DNA from: Glaciecola sp965660815
GTDB lineage: Bacteria > Pseudomonadota > Gammaproteobacteria > Enterobacterales > Alteromonadaceae
Direction of reading: 5' to 3'
DNA: 59,187 bases
Assembly: GCA_965660815.1 (NCBI GenBank)
Contig: CBFIBG010000054.1
Location: 1 to 59,187 of the forward strand
The notes under the pieces were generated by a model, which had not been told where the DNA came from, searched no databases, and worked only from the letters and a program-made list of their open reading frames with translations. Made by a program: the position numbers and the translations under genes. Shown piece after piece: positions 34,154 through 44,100 of this stretch. How positions within the stretch are numbered: position 1 is the first letter of the stretch; each line of letters begins with the position of its first letter.

Positions 34154-36942
34154 TATTCCTCCGGTGTAGGCCGATGCACAGAAGTCAACTTACCCAAATT
34201 CGCTAGAATCAATAAAGTTGCCCCAACTACGGTTAAATAGACGCCTAAATCAAATATAAGCGCGCTGGCTAATTCAATTTCCCCGATAAATGGGATATCG
34301 AAATAATCAAACCAAGTGGTCATGAACGGTCTGTCGAAGAACCAACTGCCTACCCCTGTTAATGCCGCAATGAGCACTCCCAAGGCTATTAAATGTTGAT
34401 AATCGACCTTTATTCTTGGCTTCACCCAATCTACGCCGTGAGCAATATACTGCTGAATGAGTGCAACTGAGGTGACTAAGCCAGCAATAAAGCCACCGCC
34501 AGGCATATTGTGTCCGCGCAAGAAGATGTAAAAAGAAACCAAAATGGCCAATGGCAACAAACTCTGTGAAATCATAGCCAATATTGGCGGATGACTATCG
34601 TTTGTCCAAGGTAAGCCATATTCATTGGTTGAGCGCATTGACAATCTTACGCGAGCAAGAAGCTTAAAAATTCCTAAAGCAGCTATGCCCAATACAAGAA
34701 TTTCACCTAATGTATCAAGCCCTCTAAAGTCTACAAGAATAACGTTAACGGCATTGGTGCCCCCACCACCGGTTTTACTGTTCTCGATGTAGTAGGAGGA
34801 AATACTATCGAATGGTTGAGAAATGAAAGCATAATTGATAGTAGCCACTATGCCGGCGACCGCTGCGGCTATCGCCACGTCTCTGGCCACCCGCTGCGGG
34901 GATGACTCTGTCGCGGTCTTTTGAGGCAGAAAATACAAAGCCAGCATCAATAGAATTACTGTCACTACTTCTACAGCCAGCTGAGTAAGGGCTAAGTCAG
35001 GTGCAGAAAACCTTGCAAAGGCAATTGAAACGATTAATCCAACGACAGACAAAGTGATGAGCGACAGCATTCTTTTTCGATGGTAGATAACTGTTGCGAT
35101 TGCGCTCAGACACAAAATAACCCCTGCGGTAATTTCTACACCTGTCACTGCTTGGTTGGGTAAGTGCGCGATTTCAGTGTGGATATTAACCAAGGGTACT
35201 GCCGTAATTACCGCAGTAAATAGCAGCAAAATAGCGGCATAGCGTTGAAACGACCCGTTGCTAAAAAATTCGTGGATGCCTGTCGCGGCTTTTACTATAG
35301 ACTGAATGACGCCTTCAAAAATGAGCTTTTCATCTTGTTCTGTGAATTGTGCCTGAAAACGATATAAATGCGATCGATAAGCATAGACTAATAGCCCGCC
35401 GACAATGGCAATCGTACTCATTAATAGTGGGAGATTAAATCCGTGCCAAATGGAAAGGCTATAGTAGGGCAACTCTTTCATTAACACAGACAAAGACGCT
35501 GCTTCGAGTAACCAACCAATCATAAAGTTGGGGAAAATGCCCACTGCCAAACAAAGAACCACAAGTACTTCTATTGGGACTTTCATAAATCTAGGTGGCT
35601 CGTGTGGGGTCTTGGGTAAATCTCTTGGTTCGCCGTTGAAAAATACGTCATGAATAAAGCGCATAGAGTAAGCTACTGCAAACACGCCGGCAACCGTCGC
35701 CAAAACAGGAATCATCCAAGATAAAAACCCAAGTGCCGTCGAATGAAGCGTTTCCGCTAAGAACATCTCTTTTGATAAAAACCCATTGAATAGAGGAACT
35801 CCAGCCATAGATGCTGACGCGACCATCGCCAATGTGGCTGTGTAGGGCATATATTTGTACAGACCGTTAAGCTTGCGCATGTCTCTTGAACCAGATTCGT
35901 GATCAATTATCCCTGCAGCCATGAACAAAGACGCTTTAAAGACCGCATGATTCATAATATGGAAAAGTGCCGCAATTGCCGCGAGTTGAGTGTCCAAGCC
36001 CAGCAGGAGAGTAATTAATCCTAAATGACTGACTGTAGAATATGCCAAAAGCCCTTTTAAGTCGTGTTTAAAAAGCGCCACGTAAGCCCCAATTAACAGC
36101 GTAATGAGGCCCGTCATACTGACTATAATAAACCACATTTCTGTGCCAGATAGCACAGGGTACATCCTCGCTAACAAGAAGATACCTGCTTTCACCATAG
36201 TGGCTGAATGCAAATATGCGCTTACTGGGGTAGGTGCGGCCATGGCGTGAGGCAGCCAAAAGTGGAACGGAAATTGAGCCGATTTGGTAAATGCCCCTAA
36301 AAGAATCAGAATAAGCGCGACTGAGTACAAAGAGTGCTCTCGGATCAAGTCGCCACTGGCCAAAATTACCCCTAACTCATAACTGCCGACAATATCCGCA
36401 ATCAGTAGTAAGCCCGCCAACAAGGCCAATCCGCCTGCTCCTGTGACGGTTAATGCCATTCTAGCGCCTTTTCGAGAGCCTGATTTTTCGGACCAAAAGC
36501 TAATAAGTAAAAACGAACTAATGCTAGTGACTTCCCACGCCATCCACATTTGCAGCACATTGTTTGACACCACAATTGAGAGCATAGCGGTCATAAATAA
36601 AATAAGATATGAGAAAAATCGACCCACCGCTTCCTTGTCAGAAAGGTAGTATCTAGCATAAAAGATAATTAAAAGACCAATGCCTAGTATTAGAATGGCA
36701 AATAACAAAGATAAGCCATCTAATCTCATGGACAGGGTTAAACCAATAGAGGGTATCCATTCAAGGTACTCAATTATCACTTCGCCGGCCAAGACCGAGG
36801 GAATAAGAGTGATTACGTATGCAAGGCCGATAGCGGGGGCTATCATAGTACACAAGGTATTGACTGTTCGACCAAAGCGTTCAGTCAGCAAGGGAACAAA
36901 AACGCCAATCAATAAGATGGCGGTTATCCAAAATAAACTCAT
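34153..36942 (-). CDS. mnhA: Monovalent cation/H+ antiporter subunit A with fused B domain
   Basis: This 929-residue protein is the first gene of the operon. Residues about 1-500 are a NuoL-like antiporter module (MWMAWEVTSISSFLLISFWS with the essential Glu, FPFHFWLPHAMAAPTPVSAY, LHSATMVKAGIFLLARMYP). Additional helices to about 770 include the ApdlALTQLAVEVVTVIL segment typical of MrpA. The C-terminal ~150 residues are a MrpB domain (LLPLAILVSFYIFLRGHNMP, GGGFIAGLVTSVALIQQYIA, LIFDLGVYLTVVGATLLIL). Fusion of A and B and a six-gene ACDEFG order define a group-2 Mrp complex. It exchanges Na+ (or other monovalent cations) for H+ at the inner membrane. Confidence 0.95.
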   Translation of the reverse strand: MSLFWITAILLIGVFVPLLTERFGRTVNTLCTMIAPAIGLAYVITLIPSVLAGEVIIEYLEWIPSIGLTLSMRLDGLSLLFAILILGIGLLIIFYARYYLSDKEAVGRFFSYLILFMTAMLSIVVSNNVLQMWMAWEVTSISSFLLISFWSEKSGSRKGARMALTVTGAGGLALLAGLLLIADIVGSYELGVILASGDLIREHSLYSVALILILLGAFTKSAQFPFHFWLPHAMAAPTPVSAYLHSATMVKAGIFLLARMYPVLSGTEMWFIIVSMTGLITLLIGAYVALFKHDLKGLLAYSTVSHLGLITLLLGLDTQLAAIAALFHIMNHAVFKASLFMAAGIIDHESGSRDMRKLNGLYKYMPYTATLAMVASASMAGVPLFNGFLSKEMFLAETLHSTALGFLSWMIPVLATVAGVFAVAYSMRFIHDVFFNGEPRDLPKTPHEPPRFMKVPIEVLVVLCLAVGIFPNFMIGWLLEAASLSVLMKELPYYSLSIWHGFNLPLLMSTIAIVGGLLVYAYRSHLYRFQAQFTEQDEKLIFEGVIQSIVKAATGIHEFFSNGSFQRYAAILLLFTAVITAVPLVNIHTEIAHLPNQAVTGVEITAGVILCLSAIATVIYHRKRMLSLITLSVVGLIVSIAFARFSAPDLALTQLAVEVVTVILLMLALYFLPQKTATESSPQRVARDVAIAAAVAGIVATINYAFISQPFDSISSYYIENSKTGGGGTNAVNVILVDFRGLDTLGEILVLGIAALGIFKLLARVRLSMRSTNEYGLPWTNDSHPPILAMISQSLLPLAILVSFYIFLRGHNMPGGGFIAGLVTSVALIQQYIAHGVDWVKPRIKVDYQHLIALGVLIAALTGVGSWFFDRPFMTTWFDYFDIPFIGEIELASALIFDLGVYLTVVGATLLILANLGKLTSVHRPTPEE

Positions 36943-37161
36943 AGTAATGTCAGGCTACCGTTTTTTATTATTGCACTTCCAACTAAACATAATTAAATGT
37001 GAATAACCAATTAAGATCCAGTATTATTTACTATTTTTCAGCTAAATTAGATCCACTAATTCAATGTTGTAAGAGGTTTGCCACAACAAATGGCGTCTCC
37101 AATCTTTTGTGCAGACAACGTTACAGAGTATCTTGAGCATTTGCGTATGCATCTAAATAAC

Positions 37162-37776
37162 TCATTTAGAATTGTTGTACCCCCAAGGTTTTATTAATGA
37201 CTGCTCTATTTTTAAATGATTTAAGATCCTTGCTACTACAAAATCGACCAGATCTTGAATTGTTCTAGGGTTATGGTAAAAACCCGGTGCTGCTGGCATC
37301 ACAGTCACGCCCATATTAGAAAGTTTAAGCATATTCTCAAGATGAATACTCGAGAACGGCATTTCACGAGGCACTATAATTAATTGCCCTCGCTCTTTAA
37401 TGACTACATCGGCCCCGCGTTCAATCAAATTATCGCAACCACCATTGGCTATGGCAGACAGAGTTCCGGTCGAACACGGGCAAATTACCATTTTTTGTGG
37501 GGCAGAAGAGCCAGAGGCGACAATGGAAAACCAATCCGCTTTGCCGTATACCTTAATTTGCTCAGGACTCGCTTTTGTCAGCTCAGCAAAAAATCGGGCG
37601 GCGTCTTCTGGTTTACTGGGAATTTTGATATTTTCTTCAGTAGCAAAGACGACTTTCGCCGCCGAAGAAATGAGTAAATGTACCTCACAATTAGCTGACA
37701 CTAATTGTTGCAACAGGGCTAATGCGTAGGGGGAGCCAGAGGCTCCCGTGATGGCCAAAGTAATGGCTTGACTCAT
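37162..37776 (-). CDS. ubiX: Flavin prenyltransferase UbiX
   Basis: This 204-residue enzyme attaches a dimethylallyl unit to FMN, making the prenylated cofactor for the UbiD decarboxylase of ubiquinone synthesis. FMN-binding elements seen are LAITGASGSPYALALLQQLV, the Ser/Cys segment MVICPCSTGTLSAIANGGCD, and NLIERGADVVIKERGQLIIV then PREMPFSSIHLENML with conserved Arg and Glu. VMPAAPGFYHNPRTIQDLVD lies near the C-terminus. The length is normal (about 190-205). It begins 12 bases after mpl and is probably co-transcribed with it. This pairing is common in gammaproteobacteria. Confidence 0.95.
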   Translation of the reverse strand: MSQAITLAITGASGSPYALALLQQLVSANCEVHLLISSAAKVVFATEENIKIPSKPEDAARFFAELTKASPEQIKVYGKADWFSIVASGSSAPQKMVICPCSTGTLSAIANGGCDNLIERGADVVIKERGQLIIVPREMPFSSIHLENMLKLSNMGVTVMPAAPGFYHNPRTIQDLVDFVVARILNHLKIEQSLIKPWGYNNSK

Positions 37777-37788
37777 GTTATCTCCTAA

Positions 37789-39216
37789 TTACTCACCTCT
37801 GAGCTTATCTAAAAGCTTGCCATGGATACCGCTAAAGCTGCCATTACTCATTACCAATATGCTATCGCCTGATTCCGCAACTTTACTGATGTAAGTCACT
37901 ATCTCATCTACGGTATTTTTGGCTACAACGGCAATCTCACTCTCGCTAATGATAGGCTCTAAGGAGAATGCGATGTCTTTATTCAGCACGACCACTTCGC
38001 TAGCTTGTTGCCACGAAGACGCTAAACTGTCTTTAAGGATACCTTTACGCATGGTGTTGGTTCGAAGTTCAATGACCGCTATCAACTTATTGTTTCCTAC
38101 TTTTTTGCGAAGGCCATCAATGGTTGTTTTAATCGCCGTAGGATGATGAGCAAAATCGTCATATATAGTGACTCCGTTTACTACCCCCTTCACTTCCATC
38201 CGGCGCTTCACGTTTGAAAAGCTGTCTAATGCAGCAACGGCGTCTTCTACGAGAACGCCCGCATGCCTTGCTGCAGCAATTGCCATAGCGGCATTGTGCA
38301 TGTTGTGTTCGCCGATAAGAGACCAATTCACTTGCACATTTTTAGCCACCGCCTCGCTAGGTGAAGCATTCTTTTTGTTGTCAGGAATAGTCAGCAAAAA
38401 TGAACTAGAGTCTGGGGTGAGTTTGTTGGTCTTCCACATACTAGAAGCACTTGAACCTGCGCTTTGCAGATCACTCCATACGCCTTTGACCAAAACTTCA
38501 GCCACATTTTTATCTATGCTTACAGAGCTATTAACAGGCACTAATTCGTTGATTGATGGCGCAATTAACAGACCATTGCTCGGCACTGTTCGGATAACAT
38601 GATGGAATTGTTTTTGAATATCAGATAAATCGTCAAAAATATCAGCATGGTCAAATTCGAGATTGTTCAAAATAAGAGTTTTGGGACGATAATGGATGAA
38701 CTTTGATCGTTTATCGAAAAATGCGCTGTCGTATTCATCCGCTTCGATAACAAAAAACGGCGATTTGCCCACTCTGGCTGAAATGCCAAAATTTTCTGGT
38801 ACGCCGCCAATCAAAAAGCCAGGATTTAGATTAGCTTTTTCTAATATCCATGCCAGCATGCTTGCGGTTGACGTTTTACCGTGTGTTCCTGCGACTGCAA
38901 GTACCCATCTATCTTTTAACAAGTTATCCAAGAGCCATTGAGGACCGCTTGTATAGTCAAGATTCCGATCAAGCACATATTCTACGGCAGGATGACCTCT
39001 TGAAAGCGCATTACCAATCACAACAATGTCCGGTAGGGTATCAAACTGTGACATGTCTAGAGCATCGGTCAGTTCAATGCCTAATGTCTCTAGCTGAGTG
39101 CTCATAGGAGGATATACATTGTGATCACTCCCTGTTACCTTATGACCTAACTGAGTGGCGATGGCTGCTATTCCGCCCATAAATGTTCCGCAAATGCCCA
39201 AAATATGTACATGCAT
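37789..39216 (-). CDS. mpl: UDP-N-acetylmuramate:L-Ala-gamma-D-Glu-meso-DAP ligase Mpl
   Basis: This 475-residue Mur-ligase-family enzyme reattaches recycled murein tripeptide to UDP-MurNAc. The N-terminal Rossmann-like start is MHVHILGICGTFMGGIAAIA. The ATP loop is VLAVAGTHGKTSTASMLAWI, with FFVIEADEYDSAFFDKRSKF and LNNLEFDHADIFDDL as Mur-ligase metal/ATP elements. GEHNMHNAAMAIAAARHAG and IYDDFAHHPTAIKTTIDGLR follow. The length is slightly above E. coli Mpl (457), partly from a Ser-rich insert at about 255-285 (SDLQSAGSSASSMWKTNKLT). It acts in the cytoplasm and is followed by ubiX. Confidence 0.96.
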   Translation of the reverse strand: MHVHILGICGTFMGGIAAIATQLGHKVTGSDHNVYPPMSTQLETLGIELTDALDMSQFDTLPDIVVIGNALSRGHPAVEYVLDRNLDYTSGPQWLLDNLLKDRWVLAVAGTHGKTSTASMLAWILEKANLNPGFLIGGVPENFGISARVGKSPFFVIEADEYDSAFFDKRSKFIHYRPKTLILNNLEFDHADIFDDLSDIQKQFHHVIRTVPSNGLLIAPSINELVPVNSSVSIDKNVAEVLVKGVWSDLQSAGSSASSMWKTNKLTPDSSSFLLTIPDNKKNASPSEAVAKNVQVNWSLIGEHNMHNAAMAIAAARHAGVLVEDAVAALDSFSNVKRRMEVKGVVNGVTIYDDFAHHPTAIKTTIDGLRKKVGNNKLIAVIELRTNTMRKGILKDSLASSWQQASEVVVLNKDIAFSLEPIISESEIAVVAKNTVDEIVTYISKVAESGDSILVMSNGSFSGIHGKLLDKLRGE

Positions 39217-39443
39217 TACTTGCTGTAACTCCCAAAAATAAACCGTTTACACAAAACTGTGATCATGCCTTTTCTATTAACCTATATAAAGTAAAATTAT
39301 GTAAATAATTTTCTACATATTCACAGCGTGCAAAACATTCGCTAAAGTATAGACTAAAGTGACATAAGAAATCCCCATGAAATATGCGACACTTTTCGCT
39401 TATTTACCTTCTGTCAACGCAATCACAAAGGAAAAATAGTTAA

Positions 39444-40412
39444 ATGAAACGTTTGAACTCTCAGCTACAACAGGATGGCGCTCCCCTAGAATTGATATTA
39501 TTAATTCGTACCCTTCTCGCCGCATGCAAAGAAATATCATTTAGGGTAAGTCAGGGGGCATTAGCGGGTGTGTTGGGCTCAACCTTGAGTGAAAACGTGC
39601 AAGGTGAAACTCAAAAGAAATTGGATGTTATTTCCAATCAAATACTGAAAGATATTTTGTCTGAATCTGGCTATGTAAAAGCCATTTCTTCAGAAGAAGA
39701 AGAGCATGTTGTGCCATGCGCTAAAGACGGTAATTACTTAGTTAGCTTTGATCCTCTAGACGGGTCTTCGAACACTGAAATCAATAGCTTAATTGGTACT
39801 ATTTTTTCTATTGCACATGCTCCGCAGTGGATGGAAGCAGATGACCCATCGGCGTTTTTGCAGCCAGGCACTCAAATGGTAGCAGCAGGTTATGTGTTGT
39901 ATGGGCCGTCAACTATGCTTGCAATGACCACAGGCAGAGGTACACACCTTTATACGTTAGATAAAACCCACGGCGGTTTCCTATTAACCAAAGACAACAT
40001 CAAAGTGCCAGAACAAACCAGTGAATTTGCGATTAACACCTCTAACGCTAGGCACTGGGAAGAACCCATTCAAAACTATATAAACGATCTGCTTGCAGGA
40101 AGCGATGGCCCAAGAGGCAAAGATTATAATATGCGCTGGGTGGCGGCCATGGTCGGGGATATCCACAGAGTGCTTTGCAGAGGCGGGATATTTATGTATC
40201 CATTTGATAAGCGCAATCCTAAAATTCCGGGTAAGTTACGTTTACTCTACGAAGCAAATCCGATGGCATTTTTAATGGAACAGGCCGGTGGTTTAGCCGA
40301 CACTGGCGAGGGTCGAATACTGGAAGTCATGCCGACAGAAATACACCAGCGAGTACCTGTGATCATAGGCTCTAAAGAAGAAGTCGAAATGTGCGTTTCA
40401 GGTTATAAATAA
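39444..40412 (+). CDS. fbp: Class I fructose-1,6-bisphosphatase
   Basis: This 322-residue gluconeogenic enzyme has the metal-binding and catalytic motifs of class I FBPase: KAISSEEEEHVVPC, SFDPLDGSSNTEINSLIGTI and the later segments NMRWVAAMVGDIHRVLCRGG, GIFMYPFDKRNP and KLRLLYEANPMAFLMEQAGG. The length is similar to E. coli Fbp (332). AAAGGA lies upstream of ATG 39444. A clear terminator follows (40436-40473). It is divergent from mpl. Confidence 0.96.
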   Translation: MKRLNSQLQQDGAPLELILLIRTLLAACKEISFRVSQGALAGVLGSTLSENVQGETQKKLDVISNQILKDILSESGYVKAISSEEEEHVVPCAKDGNYLVSFDPLDGSSNTEINSLIGTIFSIAHAPQWMEADDPSAFLQPGTQMVAAGYVLYGPSTMLAMTTGRGTHLYTLDKTHGGFLLTKDNIKVPEQTSEFAINTSNARHWEEPIQNYINDLLAGSDGPRGKDYNMRWVAAMVGDIHRVLCRGGIFMYPFDKRNPKIPGKLRLLYEANPMAFLMEQAGGLADTGEGRILEVMPTEIHQRVPVIIGSKEEVEMCVSGYK

Positions 40413-40435
40413 AGGCCCAAAGCCATAAACTTTTT

Positions 40436-40473
40436 AAAACGCTCAGCTTTTATATAAGGTTGGGCGTTTTTTT
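40436..40473 (+). terminator. Rho-independent terminator of fbp
   Basis: AAAACGCTCA pairs with TGGGCGTTTT (one G-T pair) around a 15-base loop and is followed by a run of T to 40473. It lies 24 bases after the fbp stop. Confidence 0.8.
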
Positions 40474-40538
40474 ATCAGTTTTGGGTAATCATCCATGGCA
40501 TGTTAAACTTTGGTTTGATTGTTTGAATAGGGGGAGAC

Positions 40539-41021
40539 ATGCTCAACCGTAAATGTTTCGATTTTAGTCTCTGGTTGTTTCTTGCTTTTCAGAGTCTGTC
40601 CGTTTCAACGGCATCTGAGCCCAAAGAGCTTTTTTGGGAAGACCTTATGCCAAAAGACTATGTTTTGCCTTCAGTAAGTTTAGAGCACACAGGGACAATG
40701 ACTCAGGTCGAGCCTAACGCGCCTTTAATCGGCGAGCTTGATGGTCAGTTTGTTAAAATACCAGGTTTTATCGTTCCTTTAGAAGGAGACGCCGAGCGCG
40801 TTACCGAATTCCTGTTAGTCCCTTATTTTGGGGCATGTATTCATGTTCCGCCGCCGCCCTCCAATCAAATTGTTCATGTCAGAATAGAGCAAGGTGTTGA
40901 AGTTCTGAATATTTCTGACGCCGTGTGGGTCACTGGAAACTTGTCTACCGAAGGTTGGGTGGGAGATATTGCGTCGGTTGGCTATACGATGCAAGGTGTG
41001 GATGTAGAGCCTTTTTATTAG
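40539..41021 (+). CDS. DUF3299 family exported protein
   Basis: This 160-residue protein has an N-terminal signal-like hydrophobic stretch (FSLWLFLAFQSLSVSTASEP). The DUF3299 core includes ELFWEDLMPKDYVLP, GQFVKIPGFIVPLEGDAERV and the strongly conserved EFLLVPYFGACIHVPPPPSN with QIVHV, then VWVTGNLSTEGW. The CIHVPPPP segment suggests ligand or metal contact through Cys and His, but the family function is unknown. It is predicted periplasmic. Its stop codon lies two bases before a perfect 28-bp hairpin. Confidence 0.85.
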   Translation: MLNRKCFDFSLWLFLAFQSLSVSTASEPKELFWEDLMPKDYVLPSVSLEHTGTMTQVEPNAPLIGELDGQFVKIPGFIVPLEGDAERVTEFLLVPYFGACIHVPPPPSNQIVHVRIEQGVEVLNISDAVWVTGNLSTEGWVGDIASVGYTMQGVDVEPFY

Positions 41022-41023
41022 GG

Positions 41024-41089
41024 TTTGTTTACCTAGGTGACTCAAAACATTAACATCAAAAAATGTTTTGAGTCACCTAGGTAAACAAA
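41024..41089. repeat. Perfect 28-bp inverted repeat (long hairpin) after the DUF3299 gene
   Basis: Bases 41024-41051 (starting TTTGTTTACCTAGGTGACTC) are the exact reverse complement of 41062-41089, with a 10-base loop. Each arm contains the palindrome CCTAGG. It starts two bases after the DUF3299 stop. Unlike a normal intrinsic terminator, the arm order gives U-rich RNA on the 5' side and A-rich RNA on the 3' side, with no U-tract after it in either direction. It may still stop or stabilise transcripts. The symmetry itself is certain; the role is not. Confidence 0.9.
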
Positions 41090-41144
41090 TTTAGCTTTCA
41101 ATTCGAACCGCTTTTTTGTTACTCAACTAGAATTCGTTAATCAT

Positions 41145-41185
41145 TAACCATAGTTAAAAACTATAGTGTTTTCCAACTATGGTTA
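41145..41185 (-). terminator. Inverted repeat ending the giant PEP-CTERM gene, with alternative pairing
   Basis: TAACCATAGTT at 41145-41155 is the exact reverse complement of AACTATGGTTA at 41175-41185. The gene ending at 41195 is ten bases away, so this is the likely 3' hairpin of its transcript. The loop contains AACTATAG (41159-41166), which can also partly pair with the left arm, giving two alternative hairpins. There is no long U-tract. Confidence 0.55.
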
Positions 41186-41194
41186 GCTGACTTA

Positions 41195-44100
41195 TCAGTG
41201 AACTTTCTTTCTTGCCCCTAGTATACTCGCGAATCCTAGCAGCATCAGTATGTAGCTGCTGGGCTCTGATACTTTAAACGATACAATCAATGACAACCTA
41301 TCTTGACTGAGTCCGAAAGACCGCTCAAGGGTTGTCTCTAAGCCTTCAAAAATAAGATTAGAATAATCAAACAGACTTAAATCAATAATTGAACCAGTGT
41401 TTAAGAATTCAATTTCTAGACCGTCAAAGAAATCAAAGGTGTCTGCAAAATTAAACACAAAAGTTGTACTAGAGGATATGTTTAAAATGTTATCAACGTT
41501 GAACACATCAAATACAGATGAAGAAACTAGATCAACATTAAGGGTACCATCCAATGTTAAGTCTTCAGAAAAATTAAGACCACCCACACCGTTTAATCCA
41601 GAAACAATCGAACTTTCTTGAACCTCCATATCCGCAAAAACAGAGCCTTTACCATAAAATAGGCCTCCCGCTAATATTATGCTTCCTCCGGACACTTGAC
41701 CAATTACTTCAGTTTCACCTGAGTTTTGCTGATAGGTGTTAGAAAAGGTTAATTGACTATTTTCTGCTATTGATACTCGATTGTTATTAACAACAAGTGA
41801 GTCGTTTAATATCAAACCTCCTGTGCCAGATACAATCAATTCTCCGTTGTTAGTAAATAAGTCTGAAGCATCATCTATCATTAGTGCATTAGACTGATTT
41901 GCCAGTATTAGACCATTTTGGATAATGTTAATGTCGACAATACTGCCTGAACCCTGCAAACGGGATGAACTTTGCAAAATAAGATCCCCAGGCTCAATTG
42001 TCGGTGTGAACACTGTTTCGCCATCGACCATTGAAGATACTAAATTTTGTCCAATCAGTGATGCATCATATAAGTTTATCACCGCACCAGCGTTTGACGT
42101 TAATGAACCACTTAAACGGTTAATGCCATTAAAGTTAATATCACCCGAACCAGTAACCTGCACGTTACCTGTTAATGAACTATTTGTAATACTGTTTGAT
42201 GCAATGGTAATAATAGACCCTGAACCACTGGTTGAAAACTCTGTGTTGCTAACGTTAGTATTTTCTAATTCAACTGTAGAGCCGTTCAACGCTTCAATTT
42301 TTGTCCCTCCAGAACCAAAAAATAGTCCATTTTTAAGCGCTAGAGTACCACCGTTTCGAGCGGACAGATTGGCACTAATAAGCAGGGATGCTTCGGATGG
42401 GTCAATCGACAAACGTTTTCCATTAACGTCGGCTATGAGCGCACCTTCTACAATCTTAAGTGCGACGTCTTGTAATACACCATGGCCTCGAAGAGTAGCA
42501 TTATCGCCCTTGATTTCGACAGCACCGTTTGTTACCGAAACATCATTTAATACTATACTGGCATTTTCTGTGCTTAACACTCCAAAGGCATTGTTTAAAT
42601 TAAAACCACTTAAGTTTAATGTTCCACCGTTATCAGACCCTAACAGGCCAGTATTAACAGAACCGTTTGCTAAATTGACTGACAAAGTGTTGAAATTGGC
42701 ACTTGTGATTGTGCGTCCTCGGTTGGTTAACTTGACATTATTTAAACTTCCGACACCTTGAAACAATGCGTTTTCTTTAACCAAAACTTCACCTTGGGTA
42801 ATCGTCCTATTATTTAGCCTGAGGATATCTCCTAGTTCTCCTTGGCTTGTTGAAGCGCCACTACCTGCCTCAATTCTCCCGCCTTGATTATCAATATTTC
42901 GCCGGATGTCTAAAAATCCATTTGCGGCGCGAATGATATTGTTATTATCAATTGTACCACCAGATGCCAGAGCACCACTGCCTGTAATCAAACCATTATT
43001 CACTACAGTGTTGCCAATAAGGAAGCCATTTTCTAAATTAATGGTGCCTTGGTTTGTAACCTGTTGAGTAGCATTGAACACTTTCCCATTTTTAAGGCTT
43101 AATATTGCATCATTGTTAATAGTTTGGAGTGAGCTTCGAAGGGCTGTCGCGCCATTTGACGAAAGGGTAAAAAACTGAGCATTATTTCCGCTTAAAATTA
43201 GCTCTACGTTGTCTAATATTTTCACCCCACCACCAAATGCGCTACCCGCATCAAACTGAATTCTAGTTGCTAGATCATCTGCATAGGCTGCCCAAACGCC
43301 GCCGCCTGAAAACGTATCACCATTACTAAAAAAGCTCTCTATTCCCTTATCAACGAATACCAAGTTTGCACCGTTCATTACTTCTACACGACCTGTGTTC
43401 TGCCAAGTAGTCGAAATAGAGTCTGGTAGTTCTACCCTTAAAGTACGTCCTTCTCCAGTAGCTCGAATTGTTCCTCTATTGATAAGTTTGCCGTTAATTA
43501 AGTCGCCTCCGCCCTCAATGGTACCATGTCCCTCAATTAGCCCGCTTTGCCTATTTGATACGCCCTTAAGTCTTGAATTCCCGCTGATCAGAACAGTACC
43601 AAAATTGACGAATTCGTTGGAGTCGAAAAAGTTAATAAAGTCGTCTTCAGCGAATATATGGTTAACCAATTTCAATGTTCCTCTATTCTCAAAAGTGCTC
43701 AATTCGTCTATCTCTTGAAAATTAGTTCCTCCAAATATGGACGCTGTATCAGATACAGTAATCTGAGCGTTAGGGCCATTTAAAACCAAACTAGCACGGT
43801 TAACGAACTTATTCATTTTATCATCGCCAGTAGCAAAGTTGATTATTCCACCCTGTTCAGCAAAATATTCACCACCTGCGCCTAGATCAATAACATTGTT
43901 TGGATTGAAAAAACTTCCGCCAGTTGTAACGCTGACATTTACCATATTTGTTGCGTCTACGTGCAAGCGAGAATTGAAGTCAGCCTTTAACAAGCCATTG
44001 TTCAATAATCGATTGTCAGTCAAGTCTAAAAAGCCTTGGGCAATTATGACACCGTCGTTAACGAGTCCTCCTGAACTATTTTTAAACCCTTCAATAGAGC

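Noticed and set aside
36943..37161. Possible cation riboswitch in the mnh operon leader
   Set aside because: The 220-base leader shows no conserved blocks I can match to Na+ or other ion riboswitches, and no strong hairpin next to the start codon.
38168..38602. Plus-strand frame of 144 codons inside mpl
   Set aside because: It is antisense shadow of a well conserved Mur ligase; no ribosome-binding site or recognisable domain.
41925..42761. Long plus-strand open frame of 278 codons opposite the giant PEP-CTERM gene
   Set aside because: It is a shadow of the repetitive Asn/Ser/Thr-rich coding sequence on the other strand. Its own translation is Pro/Leu/Lys-rich with no domain, and the minus-strand gene has a signal peptide, a ribosome-binding site and a sorting signal.
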